NCBI RefSeq assembly: GCF_003075525.1
Contig: NZ_QDDR01000008.1
Location: 186,001 to 250,000 of the forward strand
From: Pararhodobacter aggregans
Lineage (GTDB): Bacteria; Pseudomonadota; Alphaproteobacteria; Rhodobacterales; Rhodobacteraceae
Reading direction: 5' to 3'
Length of the DNA stretch: 64,000 bases
Both the position numbers and the translations under genes were made by a program. The notes beneath the pieces were generated by a model that worked only from the letters and a program-made list of their open reading frames with translations, was not told where the DNA came from and searched no databases. Of this stretch, positions 34,164 to 42,274 are shown piece after piece (position 1 is the first letter of the stretch; the number at the start of each line of letters is the position of its first letter).

Positions 34164-35692
34164 GGGGCTTCGTATCCTTGGCGCAGGGCGCGGCGGTTGA
34201 TCTTGTTGTTGGCGCCCTTGGGCAGCGCCTCGACCGCGATGAACTGGCGGGGCTGCTTGTAGCGGGCGAGATGCGCCTCGGCATGGGCGGCGAGCGAGGC
34301 GCTGCCGGGGGCATCGGCGCCGGGGACATAGTAAAGGGCGAGGATGCTGGTGGTGTCGCTGACCCGTGCCTCGATGGCGGCGGACTCGACGATGCCGGGA
34401 TGGGCGTTCATCGCTTTCTCGACTTCCAGCGGCGAGACGCGGAAGCCGCCCGCGTTCATCATGTCGTCGTCGCGGCCCAGGTAGCGGATGGCGCCGTCCT
34501 CGTCCATGCTGACCGTGTCGCCGGTCAGGAACCATGCGCCCCGGAACTTGGCGGCGGTCTCGGCCTCCTGGCCCCAGTAGCCCAGGAAGAGGCCCGGATC
34601 GTCACGCCCCACGGCCATGACCCCGGCCTCGCCGCGCGGGACGGGCTGACCGTCCTCGCCCAGAACCGCGACCTTGCGGCCCCTTTGCGGATAGCCCGAG
34701 GCCCCGGCACTGGCCGGGTGCCCGGGCGAGGCGGAGATATAGGTCGAGACTTCGGACATGCCCAGCGCCTCATAGATCGGGGTGCCGGTGGCCTGGGTCC
34801 AGGCCTCGCGCGTCTGCTCGGGCAGTTTCTCGCCGGCCGAAAGCCCGTGTCTGAGATGCAGCATCGGCGCCAGGGGCGCGCGCAACATCTGCCGGTAAAC
34901 CCCCGGGGCGGCAGCGAAAATCGACACGTCGAAGCGTTTGAGCAAGAGCGGCAGCTGCGCGGGCGTGACCCCGGCGCCGGGGATCAGCGCGGTATTGCCG
35001 CTGGCCCAGGGATCCATGAGCCCGGTCCCCAGCGTATAGGTCCAGTTGAAGGCGCCCGCATGCAGCAGCCGGGTGCCGGGGGTGAGCCCGTACCAGCCGT
35101 CCCACATCATCCGCCGCGCCCAGACGGCGCGATGGGCATGCATCACCGCGCGCGGATTGCCCGAGGTGCCCGAGGTGAAGATCAGATAGGCGAGCCTATC
35201 GGGGCTGCCCATCGCCCAGTCGCAGGGCGGATTGTCGCGCCAGCGGTGCAGCGTCTCGGTGGTGATGACCGGCAGCGTGCCGCCCGGCAGCGCGGCATCG
35301 GGCAGCGCGATGCCCGGGGCGGCGATCACCGCGGCGGGGGTGATCTGCGCGGCCATGGCGGTGATCTCCTCGGCCGTCAGTTGCGACGAGGTGGGCACCG
35401 GCACCAGCCCCACGGCGATGGCGCCGAGGAAGGCGAGCGGGAAATCGACGGTATTGCCCAGCCTGAGCAGCACGCGCTCGCCGGGTTCCAGCCCGGCCCG
35501 GAGAAGCCCGGTGCCGATGCCGCGCACGGCCTGTGCCAGCGCGCCATAGGACCAGCGTTCGGCGCCGGTCAGGCTGACGATCTGCAAGGCGATCTTCTCG
35601 GGCGTGACCTCGGCCTGGGCCAGCACATAGGCGGCCAGGTTGAAAGGCGCGGGGCAGGGGTCAAAGGGGCTTGAATCGATTAACGCGTGCAT
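34160..35692 (-). CDS. AMP-dependent acyl-CoA synthetase/ligase (benzoate-CoA ligase-like)
   Basis: A 510-residue adenylate-forming enzyme that activates a carboxylic acid to acyl-AMP and then acyl-CoA. The P-loop is FTSGTSGNPRAVMHAHRAV (about residues 167-185; the usual Lys is Arg). Core motifs follow: YEALGMSEVSTYIS, WFLTGDTVSMDEDG and the hinge YLGRDDDMMNAGGFRVSP. The catalytic Lys is in LPKGANNKINRRAL near the end. Its shape resembles benzoate/aryl-CoA ligases, but the acid substrate is not certain. It is the first gene of an operon with a DsbA and an MFS protein, and it is divergent from an XRE-cupin regulator 122 bases away. Confidence 0.88.
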   Translation of the reverse strand: MHALIDSSPFDPCPAPFNLAAYVLAQAEVTPEKIALQIVSLTGAERWSYGALAQAVRGIGTGLLRAGLEPGERVLLRLGNTVDFPLAFLGAIAVGLVPVPTSSQLTAEEITAMAAQITPAAVIAAPGIALPDAALPGGTLPVITTETLHRWRDNPPCDWAMGSPDRLAYLIFTSGTSGNPRAVMHAHRAVWARRMMWDGWYGLTPGTRLLHAGAFNWTYTLGTGLMDPWASGNTALIPGAGVTPAQLPLLLKRFDVSIFAAAPGVYRQMLRAPLAPMLHLRHGLSAGEKLPEQTREAWTQATGTPIYEALGMSEVSTYISASPGHPASAGASGYPQRGRKVAVLGEDGQPVPRGEAGVMAVGRDDPGLFLGYWGQEAETAAKFRGAWFLTGDTVSMDEDGAIRYLGRDDDMMNAGGFRVSPLEVEKAMNAHPGIVESAAIEARVSDTTSILALYYVPGADAPGSASLAAHAEAHLARYKQPRQFIAVEALPKGANNKINRRALRQGYEAP

Positions 35693-35814
35693 GAAATCCA
35701 GCTAATCCGGTGGGGCCGCAAGGGCAAGGCCAGAGTGCCCGGCGCGGCGGCGGGTCCTCTCGACAACGCCGAGACAATAGCGCAAAACGCCTTACCCTGA
35801 GCAAGGCCACGTTC

Positions 35815-36438
35815 ATGAGCGATCTGACCAACCCCGCCATCATCCGTATCGCCCGTTCCGACGGCGGCGAGGCGCTGGCCGCGCCGATCGACCTTGCCGA
35901 ACGGGTGCGGACCCTGCGCAAGGACCGTGGCTGGACGCTGGAACAGGCGGCGCAGGCGGCGGGGCTGGCGCGCTCCACGCTGTCGAAGATCGAGAACGGC
36001 CAGATGTCGCCCACCTATGACGGGCTGAAGAAACTGGCCGAGGGGCTGGGCATCAGCGTGCCGCAGCTGTTCACCCCGCCTCGCCACGGCTCGCCGGGCG
36101 GGCGCATGACCCTCACCAAGGCGGGCGAGGGCGAGGCGCATGTCACCACGACCTATGAGCACGAGCTGCTGGCGGGGGCGCTGACCCGCAAGGCGATGCT
36201 GCCCTACCGCGCCACGATCCATGCCCGCCGGTTCGAGGATTTCGACGGCTGGGTGCGCCATGACGGCGAGGAATTCCTCTATGTGCTGACCGGGCAGATC
36301 CGGCTTTACACCGAGTTCTACGCCCCCATCGACATGAAACGCGGCGACAGCGCCTATTACGATGCTTCGATGGGTCACAACGTCATCAGCCTCAGCCCCG
36401 AGGATGCGACCATCCTCTGGGTGACCTCGCTGGAATAG
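35815..36438 (+). CDS. XRE-family regulator with C-terminal cupin domain
   Basis: A 207-residue regulator. The helix-turn-helix is RGWTLEQAAQAAGLARSTLSKIENG (about residues 43-67), and the cupin beta-barrel (about 100-200) includes EEFLYVLTGQIRLYTEFYAPIDMKRGDSAYYDASMGH with the His and Glu of a metal/ligand site. The start at MSDLTNPAIIR was chosen over a longer frame because the latter lacks resemblance. XRE-cupin regulators often control amine, polyamine or acyl metabolism. It is divergent from the acyl-CoA ligase operon, which is the likely target (inference from position). Confidence 0.88.
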   Translation: MSDLTNPAIIRIARSDGGEALAAPIDLAERVRTLRKDRGWTLEQAAQAAGLARSTLSKIENGQMSPTYDGLKKLAEGLGISVPQLFTPPRHGSPGGRMTLTKAGEGEAHVTTTYEHELLAGALTRKAMLPYRATIHARRFEDFDGWVRHDGEEFLYVLTGQIRLYTEFYAPIDMKRGDSAYYDASMGHNVISLSPEDATILWVTSLE

Positions 36439-36455
36439 GGCCGAGGCCGGGGGCG

Positions 36456-36578
36456 TCAGCGCCCCATCCAGCCCCGCACCACATTGGCGCCGCCCGAGAT
36501 GTCCTGACCGACGCCCTCGACCGTGTTGCAGGCCGTGAGCGTCAGAAGGGCAAAGGCAATCGCGAAAGCCGTTTTCAT
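36456..36578 (-). CDS. Entericidin-like small lipoprotein (40 aa)
   Basis: Too short for most gene callers. The minus-strand frame from ATG (36578) to TGA (36456) encodes 40 residues beginning MKTAFAIAFALLTLTAC, a signal peptide with lipobox LTAC (Cys at residue 17). The short mature part NTVEGVGQDISGGANVVRGW matches the entericidin A/B pattern (NTxxGxGxDIxxxG). Entericidins are small lipoproteins of the cell envelope, described as a toxin-antidote pair in E. coli. Here only one is present. Its ATG overlaps the stop of the upstream binding-protein gene (ATGA), so it is co-translated with it. Confidence 0.85.
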   Translation of the reverse strand: MKTAFAIAFALLTLTACNTVEGVGQDISGGANVVRGWMGR

Positions 36579-38410
36579 TCCTGATACCACCAGACTTCGG
36601 GCAGAAAGCCCGTCCAGTCCCCATACATCGGCAAAATGTCGGGAAAGTGCAAGTTGCTCTGCACCGCCATCCGGCTGACCGGCGAAAACCAGAAGGGGAT
36701 CGCGTAGCGCCCCGCCATCAGCACCCGGTCGAGCGCCCGGACGGCGGCGGTGAAATCCTCATCCGTGGTCGACGTGAGCATGGCGTTGATCATCGCCTCG
36801 ACCGCCGGGTCATGGACGCCCGCGAAATTGCGGCTGCCGGGGCTGTCGACGCCCTCGGCGCCCCAATAGAGCACCTGCTCGTTGCCGGGGGACAGGGTCA
36901 TCAGCCTGAGCGAATAGGTCATGTCGAAGTCATAGCGATTGGTCCGCTCGACATATTGAGCGGAATCGATCAGCGCCACGCGGGCCCGGATCCCCAGCGC
37001 CTGCAGATCCTCGGCGAAGGCGGCGGCGGTTGACTGGATCTCGGCCTGGCCCTGCAGGAGCAGGATCTCGAAGGTGAAGGCCTGACCCTCGGCGTTCCTG
37101 AGGATGCCCTGCGCGTCGGGTTCCCACCCGGCCTCGGCCAGAAGGCGCATCGCCTCGCGCCGGTTGCGCCGGTTGGAGCGCCCGTCGCTGACCGGCAGCG
37201 CGTAGCCCTCCAGCGCGCCGGGCGGCAGCTCTTCGGCGAAGGGCGCCAGCAGCTCGGACACGCGCCCCTCGGCCGGGCCCGGGCGCATGCCCAGCACGGA
37301 ATTGCCGAAATACGAGGCGATGCGCGGCTCGGCGCCGCCGGTCACCACCTGGTTGATGCGTTCGAAGTCGAAGGCCAGCAGCAGCGCCTCGCGCACCCGC
37401 CAATCGGCGAAGAGCGCGCGGCGGGTGTTGATGAACAGCCCCGACATGCCCGAGGGGCGCTGATGCGGCACCTCGACCAGCCGGATGCGCCCGTCATGGA
37501 CGGCGGGAATGTCATAGCTGTCGGCCCAGCGGGCGGCGTTGACCTCGCGCCAGACCGAGATCAGCCCGGCCTTGAAAGCCTCGAACGCCACCGAGAGGTC
37601 GCTGTAGTATTCGTAGCGGATCTCGTCCGCGTTCATCTGGCCGCGGTAGAAGGGCAGGTCGGCGGCCCACCAATCGGCGACCCGGCGGAAGGTGACCGAA
37701 CGGCCGGGATCGACCGCCGAAACCTCGTAGGGCCCCGAGGCGATGACCGGGGTGAGCGAGCTTTCGGCGAAACTCCGCCCACCGGCGCTCACGTCGAATT
37801 GAGCCCGCTGCACGATGGGCCGCAGGCCCAGAATGAGGGGCAATTCGCGGTCGGGTTCGGTGAAGGTGAAGCGCAGCGTGCGCTCGCCCACCCGTTCCAT
37901 CGAGGCGATCTTGGTCCAGGCATTGCGGTAGCGCGGGTGGCCTTCGGTGCCCATCGTCTCGAAGGACCAGATCACATCGTCGAGAGTGACCGGTGAGCCA
38001 TCCGAGAAGCGCGCGCCCTCGCGCAGGGTGAATTCGACGAAGGAGCGGGACGAATCGGTCCGCAGTGATTCTGCCAGAACCGGGTAGAGGCCGAAGGGCT
38101 CGTCATAAGAACGGCCCAGAAGACTCTGAACCGTCAACAGGTTGACTCCCCAGGGGGCGGACCCGCGCAGGATGAACGGGTTGAGCGAATCGAAACTGCC
38201 GATTTCGGCGAAAACGAATCGGCCACCCTGCGGGGCCTCCGGATTGGCATAGGGCAGGGACACGAAATCTTGTGGTAGCGCAGGGGTTCCGTACATAGCG
38301 ATACCGTGACTCTGGCCGTCCTGCGCCAGAACCTGCGGCGCGCCGGCCAGCGCCGACAGCAGTGCTGCAAGCGCGAATCCCGAGGCTCGCAAGGGGAAAA
38401 AGAAGGTCAT
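36575..38410 (-). CDS. ABC-transporter peptide-binding protein (family 5, YejA-like)
   Basis: A 611-residue periplasmic binding protein. Residues 1-29 (FALAALLSALAGAPQVLAQ) form a signal peptide. The mature part has the family-5 features FVFAEIGSFDSLNPFIL, FTLREGARFSDGSPVTLDDVIWSFE and the WWYQE C-terminus. The YGTPALPQDFVSLPYANPEAPQGG start is that of YejA, which binds microcin-C-like or other peptides. No permease or ATPase genes are beside it, so it must work with transporter subunits encoded elsewhere, or is an orphan. A possible small RNA and a divergent promoter region lie upstream. Confidence 0.9.
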   Translation of the reverse strand: MTFFFPLRASGFALAALLSALAGAPQVLAQDGQSHGIAMYGTPALPQDFVSLPYANPEAPQGGRFVFAEIGSFDSLNPFILRGSAPWGVNLLTVQSLLGRSYDEPFGLYPVLAESLRTDSSRSFVEFTLREGARFSDGSPVTLDDVIWSFETMGTEGHPRYRNAWTKIASMERVGERTLRFTFTEPDRELPLILGLRPIVQRAQFDVSAGGRSFAESSLTPVIASGPYEVSAVDPGRSVTFRRVADWWAADLPFYRGQMNADEIRYEYYSDLSVAFEAFKAGLISVWREVNAARWADSYDIPAVHDGRIRLVEVPHQRPSGMSGLFINTRRALFADWRVREALLLAFDFERINQVVTGGAEPRIASYFGNSVLGMRPGPAEGRVSELLAPFAEELPPGALEGYALPVSDGRSNRRNRREAMRLLAEAGWEPDAQGILRNAEGQAFTFEILLLQGQAEIQSTAAAFAEDLQALGIRARVALIDSAQYVERTNRYDFDMTYSLRLMTLSPGNEQVLYWGAEGVDSPGSRNFAGVHDPAVEAMINAMLTSTTDEDFTAAVRALDRVLMAGRYAIPFWFSPVSRMAVQSNLHFPDILPMYGDWTGFLPEVWWYQE

Positions 38411-38485
38411 GGGCGAAACAATCCTGGCGTCGCGGAGGGGGTTTCTCTGGGTACTCCCCCGGCTAGGTGCCTGTAAACTTTAAGC

Positions 38486-38514
38486 TTGGCCCAGTCTGAA
38501 CAAAGCGCTATAAG
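38486..38514 (+). promoter_or_regulatory. Sigma-70-like promoter of the candidate sRNA
   Basis: TTGGCC at 38486-38491, 17 bases, then TATAAG at 38509-38514 (five of six matches to TATAAT). It points right, into the candidate sRNA, with an expected start near 38521. Confidence 0.5.
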
Positions 38515-38520
38515 TATCTC

Positions 38521-38596
38521 ACTGCTCGATAGGTTTCTTGCCTGTATGAAACCTGCCTCAACGACTGACGCCCGCCTTGCGCGGGCGTTTTTTTTT
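38521..38596 (+). ncRNA. Candidate small RNA with two hairpins and an intrinsic terminator
   Basis: A roughly 76-base transcript is predicted. Its first hairpin is AGGTTTC (38531-38537) paired perfectly with GAAACCT (38548-38554). A single-stranded GCCTCAACGACTG segment follows, then a terminator stem CGCCCGC/GCGGGCG (38569-38587) and nine Ts (38588-38596). A promoter-like -35/-10 pair lies at the right distance upstream. No plus-strand gene lies upstream within 1.9 kb, so the terminator does not belong to an mRNA. No start codon with ribosome site is apparent inside. I do not recognise its family. Confidence 0.6.
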
Positions 38597-38623
38597 GTGC
38601 CGCGCCCCCCTATATGAGGTCTA

Positions 38624-38639
38624 TGTTGCACATGCAGCA
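38624..38639. promoter_or_regulatory. Candidate operator upstream of 3-hydroxybutyrate dehydrogenase
   Basis: TGTTGCACATGCAGCA is an imperfect inverted repeat (TGTTGCA against TGCTGCA) with 20 bases between it and the ATG. TGC/GCA-rich palindromes are bound by the polyhydroxybutyrate regulator PhaR in Paracoccus and Rhodobacter. Assignment to PhaR is a guess from gene function. Confidence 0.35.
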
Positions 38640-38659
38640 TCAGATTCCATGAGGCAATC

Positions 38660-39442
38660 ATGACCGACAAATTTCTCAAAGGCCGCCGCGCCATCGTCAC
38701 CGGCTCGACCTCGGGCATCGGACACGGGGTGGCCGAGGCGCTGGCCGCCGCGGGCGCCGATGTCGTGCTGAACTCGTTCTCCGATACCGAGGCCGACCAC
38801 CAGCAGGCCAGCGACATGGCCGCCAAGTTCGGCGTCACCGTGACCTACATCAAGGCCGACATGTCCAAGCCCGAGGAATGCCGCGCCCTAGTCGAAAAGG
38901 CCGGTGGCTGCGATATCCTGGTTAACAACGCCGGTATCCAGCACGTCGCCAAGATCGAGGATTTCCCGATCGAGAAGTGGAACGCGATCATCGCGATCAA
39001 CATGTCCTCGGCCTTCCACACCACCGCGGCGGCGCTGCCCGGGATGTACGACAAGGGCTGGGGCCGGATCGTCAACATCGCCTCGGCGCACGGGCTGCGC
39101 GCCTCGCCCTTCAAGGGCGCCTATGTGGCGGCCAAGCATGGGGTGGTCGGCTTCACCAAGGTCACCGCGCTCGAGGCGGCGGGCAAGGGCGTCACCGCCA
39201 ATGCGATCTGCCCGGGCTATGTGCTGACCCCCTTGGTCGAGGCGCAGATCCCCGACCAGATGAAGACCCACAACATGGACCGCGAGACGGTGATCCGCGA
39301 GGTCATGCTGGACCGCCAGCCCTCGCGCCAATTCGCCACCACCGAGGAGATCGGCGGCACGACGGCCTTCCTGTGCTCGGACGCCGCGGCGCAGATCACC
39401 GGTACGACGATCAGCGTCGACGGCGGCTGGACCGCCATGTGA
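38660..39442 (+). CDS. bdhA: 3-hydroxybutyrate dehydrogenase
   Basis: A 260-residue short-chain dehydrogenase that oxidises D-3-hydroxybutyrate to acetoacetate with NAD+, in polyhydroxybutyrate breakdown. The cofactor loop is TGSTSGIGHGVAEAL (about residues 14-28), with NNAGIQHVAKIEDFP after it, the catalytic Tyr and Lys in GAYVAAKHGVVGFTK (about residues 153-157) and the C-terminal TGTTISVDGGWTAM. The gene family and length fit BdhA. The next gene, patatin-like, starts after a hairpin terminator at 39449-39471, so the two are probably separate units. Confidence 0.93.
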   Translation: MTDKFLKGRRAIVTGSTSGIGHGVAEALAAAGADVVLNSFSDTEADHQQASDMAAKFGVTVTYIKADMSKPEECRALVEKAGGCDILVNNAGIQHVAKIEDFPIEKWNAIIAINMSSAFHTTAAALPGMYDKGWGRIVNIASAHGLRASPFKGAYVAAKHGVVGFTKVTALEAAGKGVTANAICPGYVLTPLVEAQIPDQMKTHNMDRETVIREVMLDRQPSRQFATTEEIGGTTAFLCSDAAAQITGTTISVDGGWTAM

Positions 39443-39448
39443 CGCCCC

Positions 39449-39471
39449 GGGGCCGGCGCGATGCCGGCCCC
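39449..39471 (+). terminator. Intrinsic terminator after bdhA
   Basis: GGGGCCGGC pairs perfectly with GCCGGCCCC around GCGAT and is followed by GTTCTTATC, a short T-rich stretch. It lies just after the stop codon. Confidence 0.7.
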
Positions 39472-39501
39472 GTTCTTATCCGTCTTTCAAGGAATCAGGG
39501 C

Positions 39502-40551
39502 ATGACCCGAATGCGACGCATCAACCTCGCGCTGCAAGGCGGCGGGGCGCACGGGGCTTTCACCTGGGGCGTGCTGGACCGGCTGCTGGACGAGGAGGAT
39601 CTGGAGATCGCGGCGATTTCCGGCACCTCGGCTGGGGCGCTGAACGGCGCGGCCTTCAAGTCCGGCATGGCCCAGGGCGGGCGCGAGGGGGCGCGGGCGA
39701 CGATGCGCGCGCTCTGGGAGCGGGTCGGACGCGGCGCCTATGACGGCTTGCCAGATGTCCCCGGCCTGCCGCCCACCGCCGAGTGGATGCGGGCCTTCTT
39801 CTATCCCTTCGATTATGCCGCGCGGCTGGCCGAGACGGTGATGCCGGTGACCCCCGCCGATATCGCCGCGCAGGTCTTCAGCCCCTACGATTGGGGCCCC
39901 TTGTGGAAGAACCCGCTGGAGCCTGCGGTGCTGGCGCTCGATATCGACAATGTCTGCGCGGACGCGGGGCCGCAGCTGTTCGTGGCGGCGACCAATGTGC
40001 ATACGGGCAAGGTCCGGGTGTTTTCCGGCGCGCAGGTGACGCATCAGGCGCTCCTGGCTTCGGCCTGCCTGCCGACCTTCTTCCGCGCGGTCGAGGTCGC
40101 GGGCGAATTCTATTGGGACGGCGGCTATTCGGCCAATCCGGCGCTGCATCCGCTCTATGATCCGGCGCTGCCCGATGACGTGGTGATCGTCTCGCTGAAC
40201 CCGCAATACCGCCCGGAGGTGCCCCAGACCTCTCAGGAAATCATGAACCGGATCAACGAGGTAAGCTTCAACGCGGCGCTGTTGCGCGATCTGCGCGCCA
40301 TTGCCTTCGTCAAGCGGCTGATCGCCGAGGGGCATGTGACCAAGGGGGCGATGAAGGATGTGCTGGTGCATTTCATCGCCGACGACCGGCTGATGCGGGA
40401 GCTTTCGGTGCGCACCAAGGTCTCGCCCACGCCCGACCTGATCGAGCGGCTGTTCCGGTCTGGACGGCGGGCGGCGGGACGGTTCCTGAGGGCCCATGGT
40501 CAGGACCTGAACAAAACCGCGACCGTCGATCTGGCGGCGATGTTCAGCTGA
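39502..40551 (+). CDS. Patatin-like phospholipase family protein
   Basis: A 349-residue patatin-fold hydrolase. The oxyanion loop is LALQGGGAHGAFTWGVLD (about residues 9-26), the nucleophile Ser lies in ISGTSAGALNGAAF (about residue 45) and the catalytic Asp in YWDGGYSANPAL (about residue 210), completing the Ser-Asp dyad. It probably cleaves acyl esters of lipids or is related to polyhydroxybutyrate depolymerases of the patatin type; its location beside bdhA makes that a reasonable guess. There is no signal peptide, so it is cytosolic or membrane-peripheral. It converges on the DUF502 gene with an 8-base overlap. Confidence 0.88.
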   Translation: MTRMRRINLALQGGGAHGAFTWGVLDRLLDEEDLEIAAISGTSAGALNGAAFKSGMAQGGREGARATMRALWERVGRGAYDGLPDVPGLPPTAEWMRAFFYPFDYAARLAETVMPVTPADIAAQVFSPYDWGPLWKNPLEPAVLALDIDNVCADAGPQLFVAATNVHTGKVRVFSGAQVTHQALLASACLPTFFRAVEVAGEFYWDGGYSANPALHPLYDPALPDDVVIVSLNPQYRPEVPQTSQEIMNRINEVSFNAALLRDLRAIAFVKRLIAEGHVTKGAMKDVLVHFIADDRLMRELSVRTKVSPTPDLIERLFRSGRRAAGRFLRAHGQDLNKTATVDLAAMFS

Positions 40552-41251
40552 TCTCGTCGCGCTTCTTGCGCACCACCTGACCCGGTTTCGCCGGGTCGGG
40601 GGCGACGAGGCCCGCCGAGATGATCAGCTTCGCCGCATCCTCGATCGACATGTCCAGCGCGATCACGTCCTTTTCCGGCACGAAGAGCAGGAAGCCCGAG
40701 GTCGGGTTCGGCGTGGTCGGCAGGAAGACCGAAATCAGCTTCTCGCCGCCGATCTTCTGGGCGATCTCACCCTTGGTGTCGGTCGAGACGAAGGCCACGG
40801 CCCAGAGACCGGGGCGGGGATATTGCACCAGACAGGCCCGGTTGAACGAGGTCGAGCTTTGCGCGAAGACCGTCTCGGCGATCTGCTTCAGCGCATTGTA
40901 GATCGAGCGCACGACCGGCATGCGCGAGACCAGATCCTCGCCCCATTGGATCAGGCTGCGGCCGATGAAGCCCTTGGCGAAGAAGCCGACAATCAAGGTA
41001 AACAGAAGCGCGATCACCAGCCCGATTCCGGGCAGGCTGATGAGGTCCATATGCGCCAGGTTTTCCGGCAGGAAGCGGCGCAACGTCTCGCGCGGGATCA
41101 GCGGAATGACCCGGCTGTCGACGAATTCCACCACCGCGGTGATGAGCCAGATGGTCAGCACCGCGGGCGCGACCACGACAAGACCGGTCAGGAACGAGGC
41201 CCGAAGTCCGGCGAAGAACCCGCGGCGATGCGGGCGGGGGGGCGTGGACAT
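40544..41251 (-). CDS. DUF502 family membrane protein
   Basis: A 235-residue inner-membrane protein of the DUF502 family. It has two hydrophobic segments (about residues 14-44, GLRASFLTGLVVVAPAVLTI, and 82-104) and a soluble beta-rich C-terminal part with the family motif LVQYPRPGLWAVAFVSTDT and FLPTTPNPTSGFLLFVPEKD. Function is unknown; plant relatives (COV) are membrane proteins. I start at MSTPPRPHRRGF, as the 29 extra residues in the longer frame are unlike the family. It is a single gene, 126 bases downstream of the psuG stop, with a strong hairpin between. Confidence 0.9.
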   Translation of the reverse strand: MSTPPRPHRRGFFAGLRASFLTGLVVVAPAVLTIWLITAVVEFVDSRVIPLIPRETLRRFLPENLAHMDLISLPGIGLVIALLFTLIVGFFAKGFIGRSLIQWGEDLVSRMPVVRSIYNALKQIAETVFAQSSTSFNRACLVQYPRPGLWAVAFVSTDTKGEIAQKIGGEKLISVFLPTTPNPTSGFLLFVPEKDVIALDMSIEDAAKLIISAGLVAPDPAKPGQVVRKKRDEIS

Positions 41252-41301
41252 GTCAGGCGGTTCGTCACTGGGGCGAGGGGCGTTAACCCCTAAATAGGCA
41301 G

Positions 41302-41334
41302 CGCCCCGAGGCGGCGCAAGGGCCGCTCGGGGCG
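41302..41334 (-). terminator. Hairpin between psuG and the DUF502 gene
   Basis: CGCCCCGAG (41302-41310) pairs perfectly with CTCGGGGCG (41326-41334), with an inner CGG/CCG pair. It lies just downstream of psuG and is a plausible end for the long minus-strand run. No T tract is present. Confidence 0.5.
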
Positions 41335-41377
41335 TCACGAATGTCAGACATAATTCGGGCGGAAAGCGCGTTGAATG

Positions 41378-42274
41378 TCAGACCAATTCGCGGGCGATCT
41401 GCGCCGCCAGCCGGGCGTTGTTCAGCACCAGCGCGATATTGGCGGTCAGCGAGCGGCCCTCGGTCGCGGCAAAGATCCGGTCCAGCAGGAAGGGCGTCAC
41501 CGCCTTGGCGCTGATGCCCTGCGCCTCGGCCTCGGCCAGCGCGGCCTCGACCACCGGCATGATCTCGGCGCGCGGGATCTCGTCGGCCGCCGGGATCGGG
41601 TTGGTGACCAGCTGCCCGCCCTTCAGGCCCAACGCGGCGCGGGTACGGTGGGCGGCGGCGATCTCGGCCGCGGTATCCAGCCGTAGCGGCGCTTTCAGCC
41701 CCGAGGCGCGCGACCAGAAGGCGGGCAGCTCGTCCTGACCCACGGCGATGACCGGCACGCCCAGGGTTTCCAGCACTTCCAGCGTCTTCGGCAGATCGAG
41801 GATCGCCTTGGCGCCCGCTGCGACCACGGTGACGGCGGTCTGGCCCAGCTCCTGCAGATCGGCCGAGATGTCGAAGCTGAGTTCGGCGCCGCGATGCACG
41901 CCGCCGATGCCGCCGGTGGCGAAGACCTTGATCCCGGCCAGTTCGGCGCAGATCATCGTCGCGGCGACGGTGGTGGCGCCGGTGCGGCCGGTGGCGACGC
42001 AGACCGCAAGATCGGCGCGCGACAGCTTCATCACGTCCTGCGCCTGACCCAGATGGTCAAGCTGCGCGTCGGTCAGGCCGACGAAGATCTGCCCGTCCAG
42101 AACGGCGATGGTGGCGGGCACCGCACCCGCCGCGCGCACCGCGGCCTCGACCGCGCGCGCGGCCTCGACATTCTGCGGGAAGGGCATGCCATGGGTGATG
42201 ATGGTCGATTCCAGCGCGACCAGCGGCAGGCCCTTGGCGCGGGCCTCGGCAACTTCGGGCGAATAATGGATCAT
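41378..42274 (-). CDS. psuG: Pseudouridine-5'-phosphate glycosidase
   Basis: PsuG reversibly splits pseudouridine 5'-phosphate into uracil and ribose 5-phosphate. The 298-residue protein begins MIHYSPEVAEA and has the family blocks VALESTIITHGMPFPQN (about residues 19-35), TGRTGATTVAATM, ATGGIGGVHRGAELSFDISADL, and the C-terminal TPFLLDRIFAATEGRSLTANIALV. Its ATG overlaps the psuK stop (ATGA), the classical psuK-psuG coupling. Together they salvage pseudouridine from RNA turnover. No transporter for pseudouridine is beside them. Confidence 0.94.
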   Translation of the reverse strand: MIHYSPEVAEARAKGLPLVALESTIITHGMPFPQNVEAARAVEAAVRAAGAVPATIAVLDGQIFVGLTDAQLDHLGQAQDVMKLSRADLAVCVATGRTGATTVAATMICAELAGIKVFATGGIGGVHRGAELSFDISADLQELGQTAVTVVAAGAKAILDLPKTLEVLETLGVPVIAVGQDELPAFWSRASGLKAPLRLDTAAEIAAAHRTRAALGLKGGQLVTNPIPAADEIPRAEIMPVVEAALAEAEAQGISAKAVTPFLLDRIFAATEGRSLTANIALVLNNARLAAQIARELV

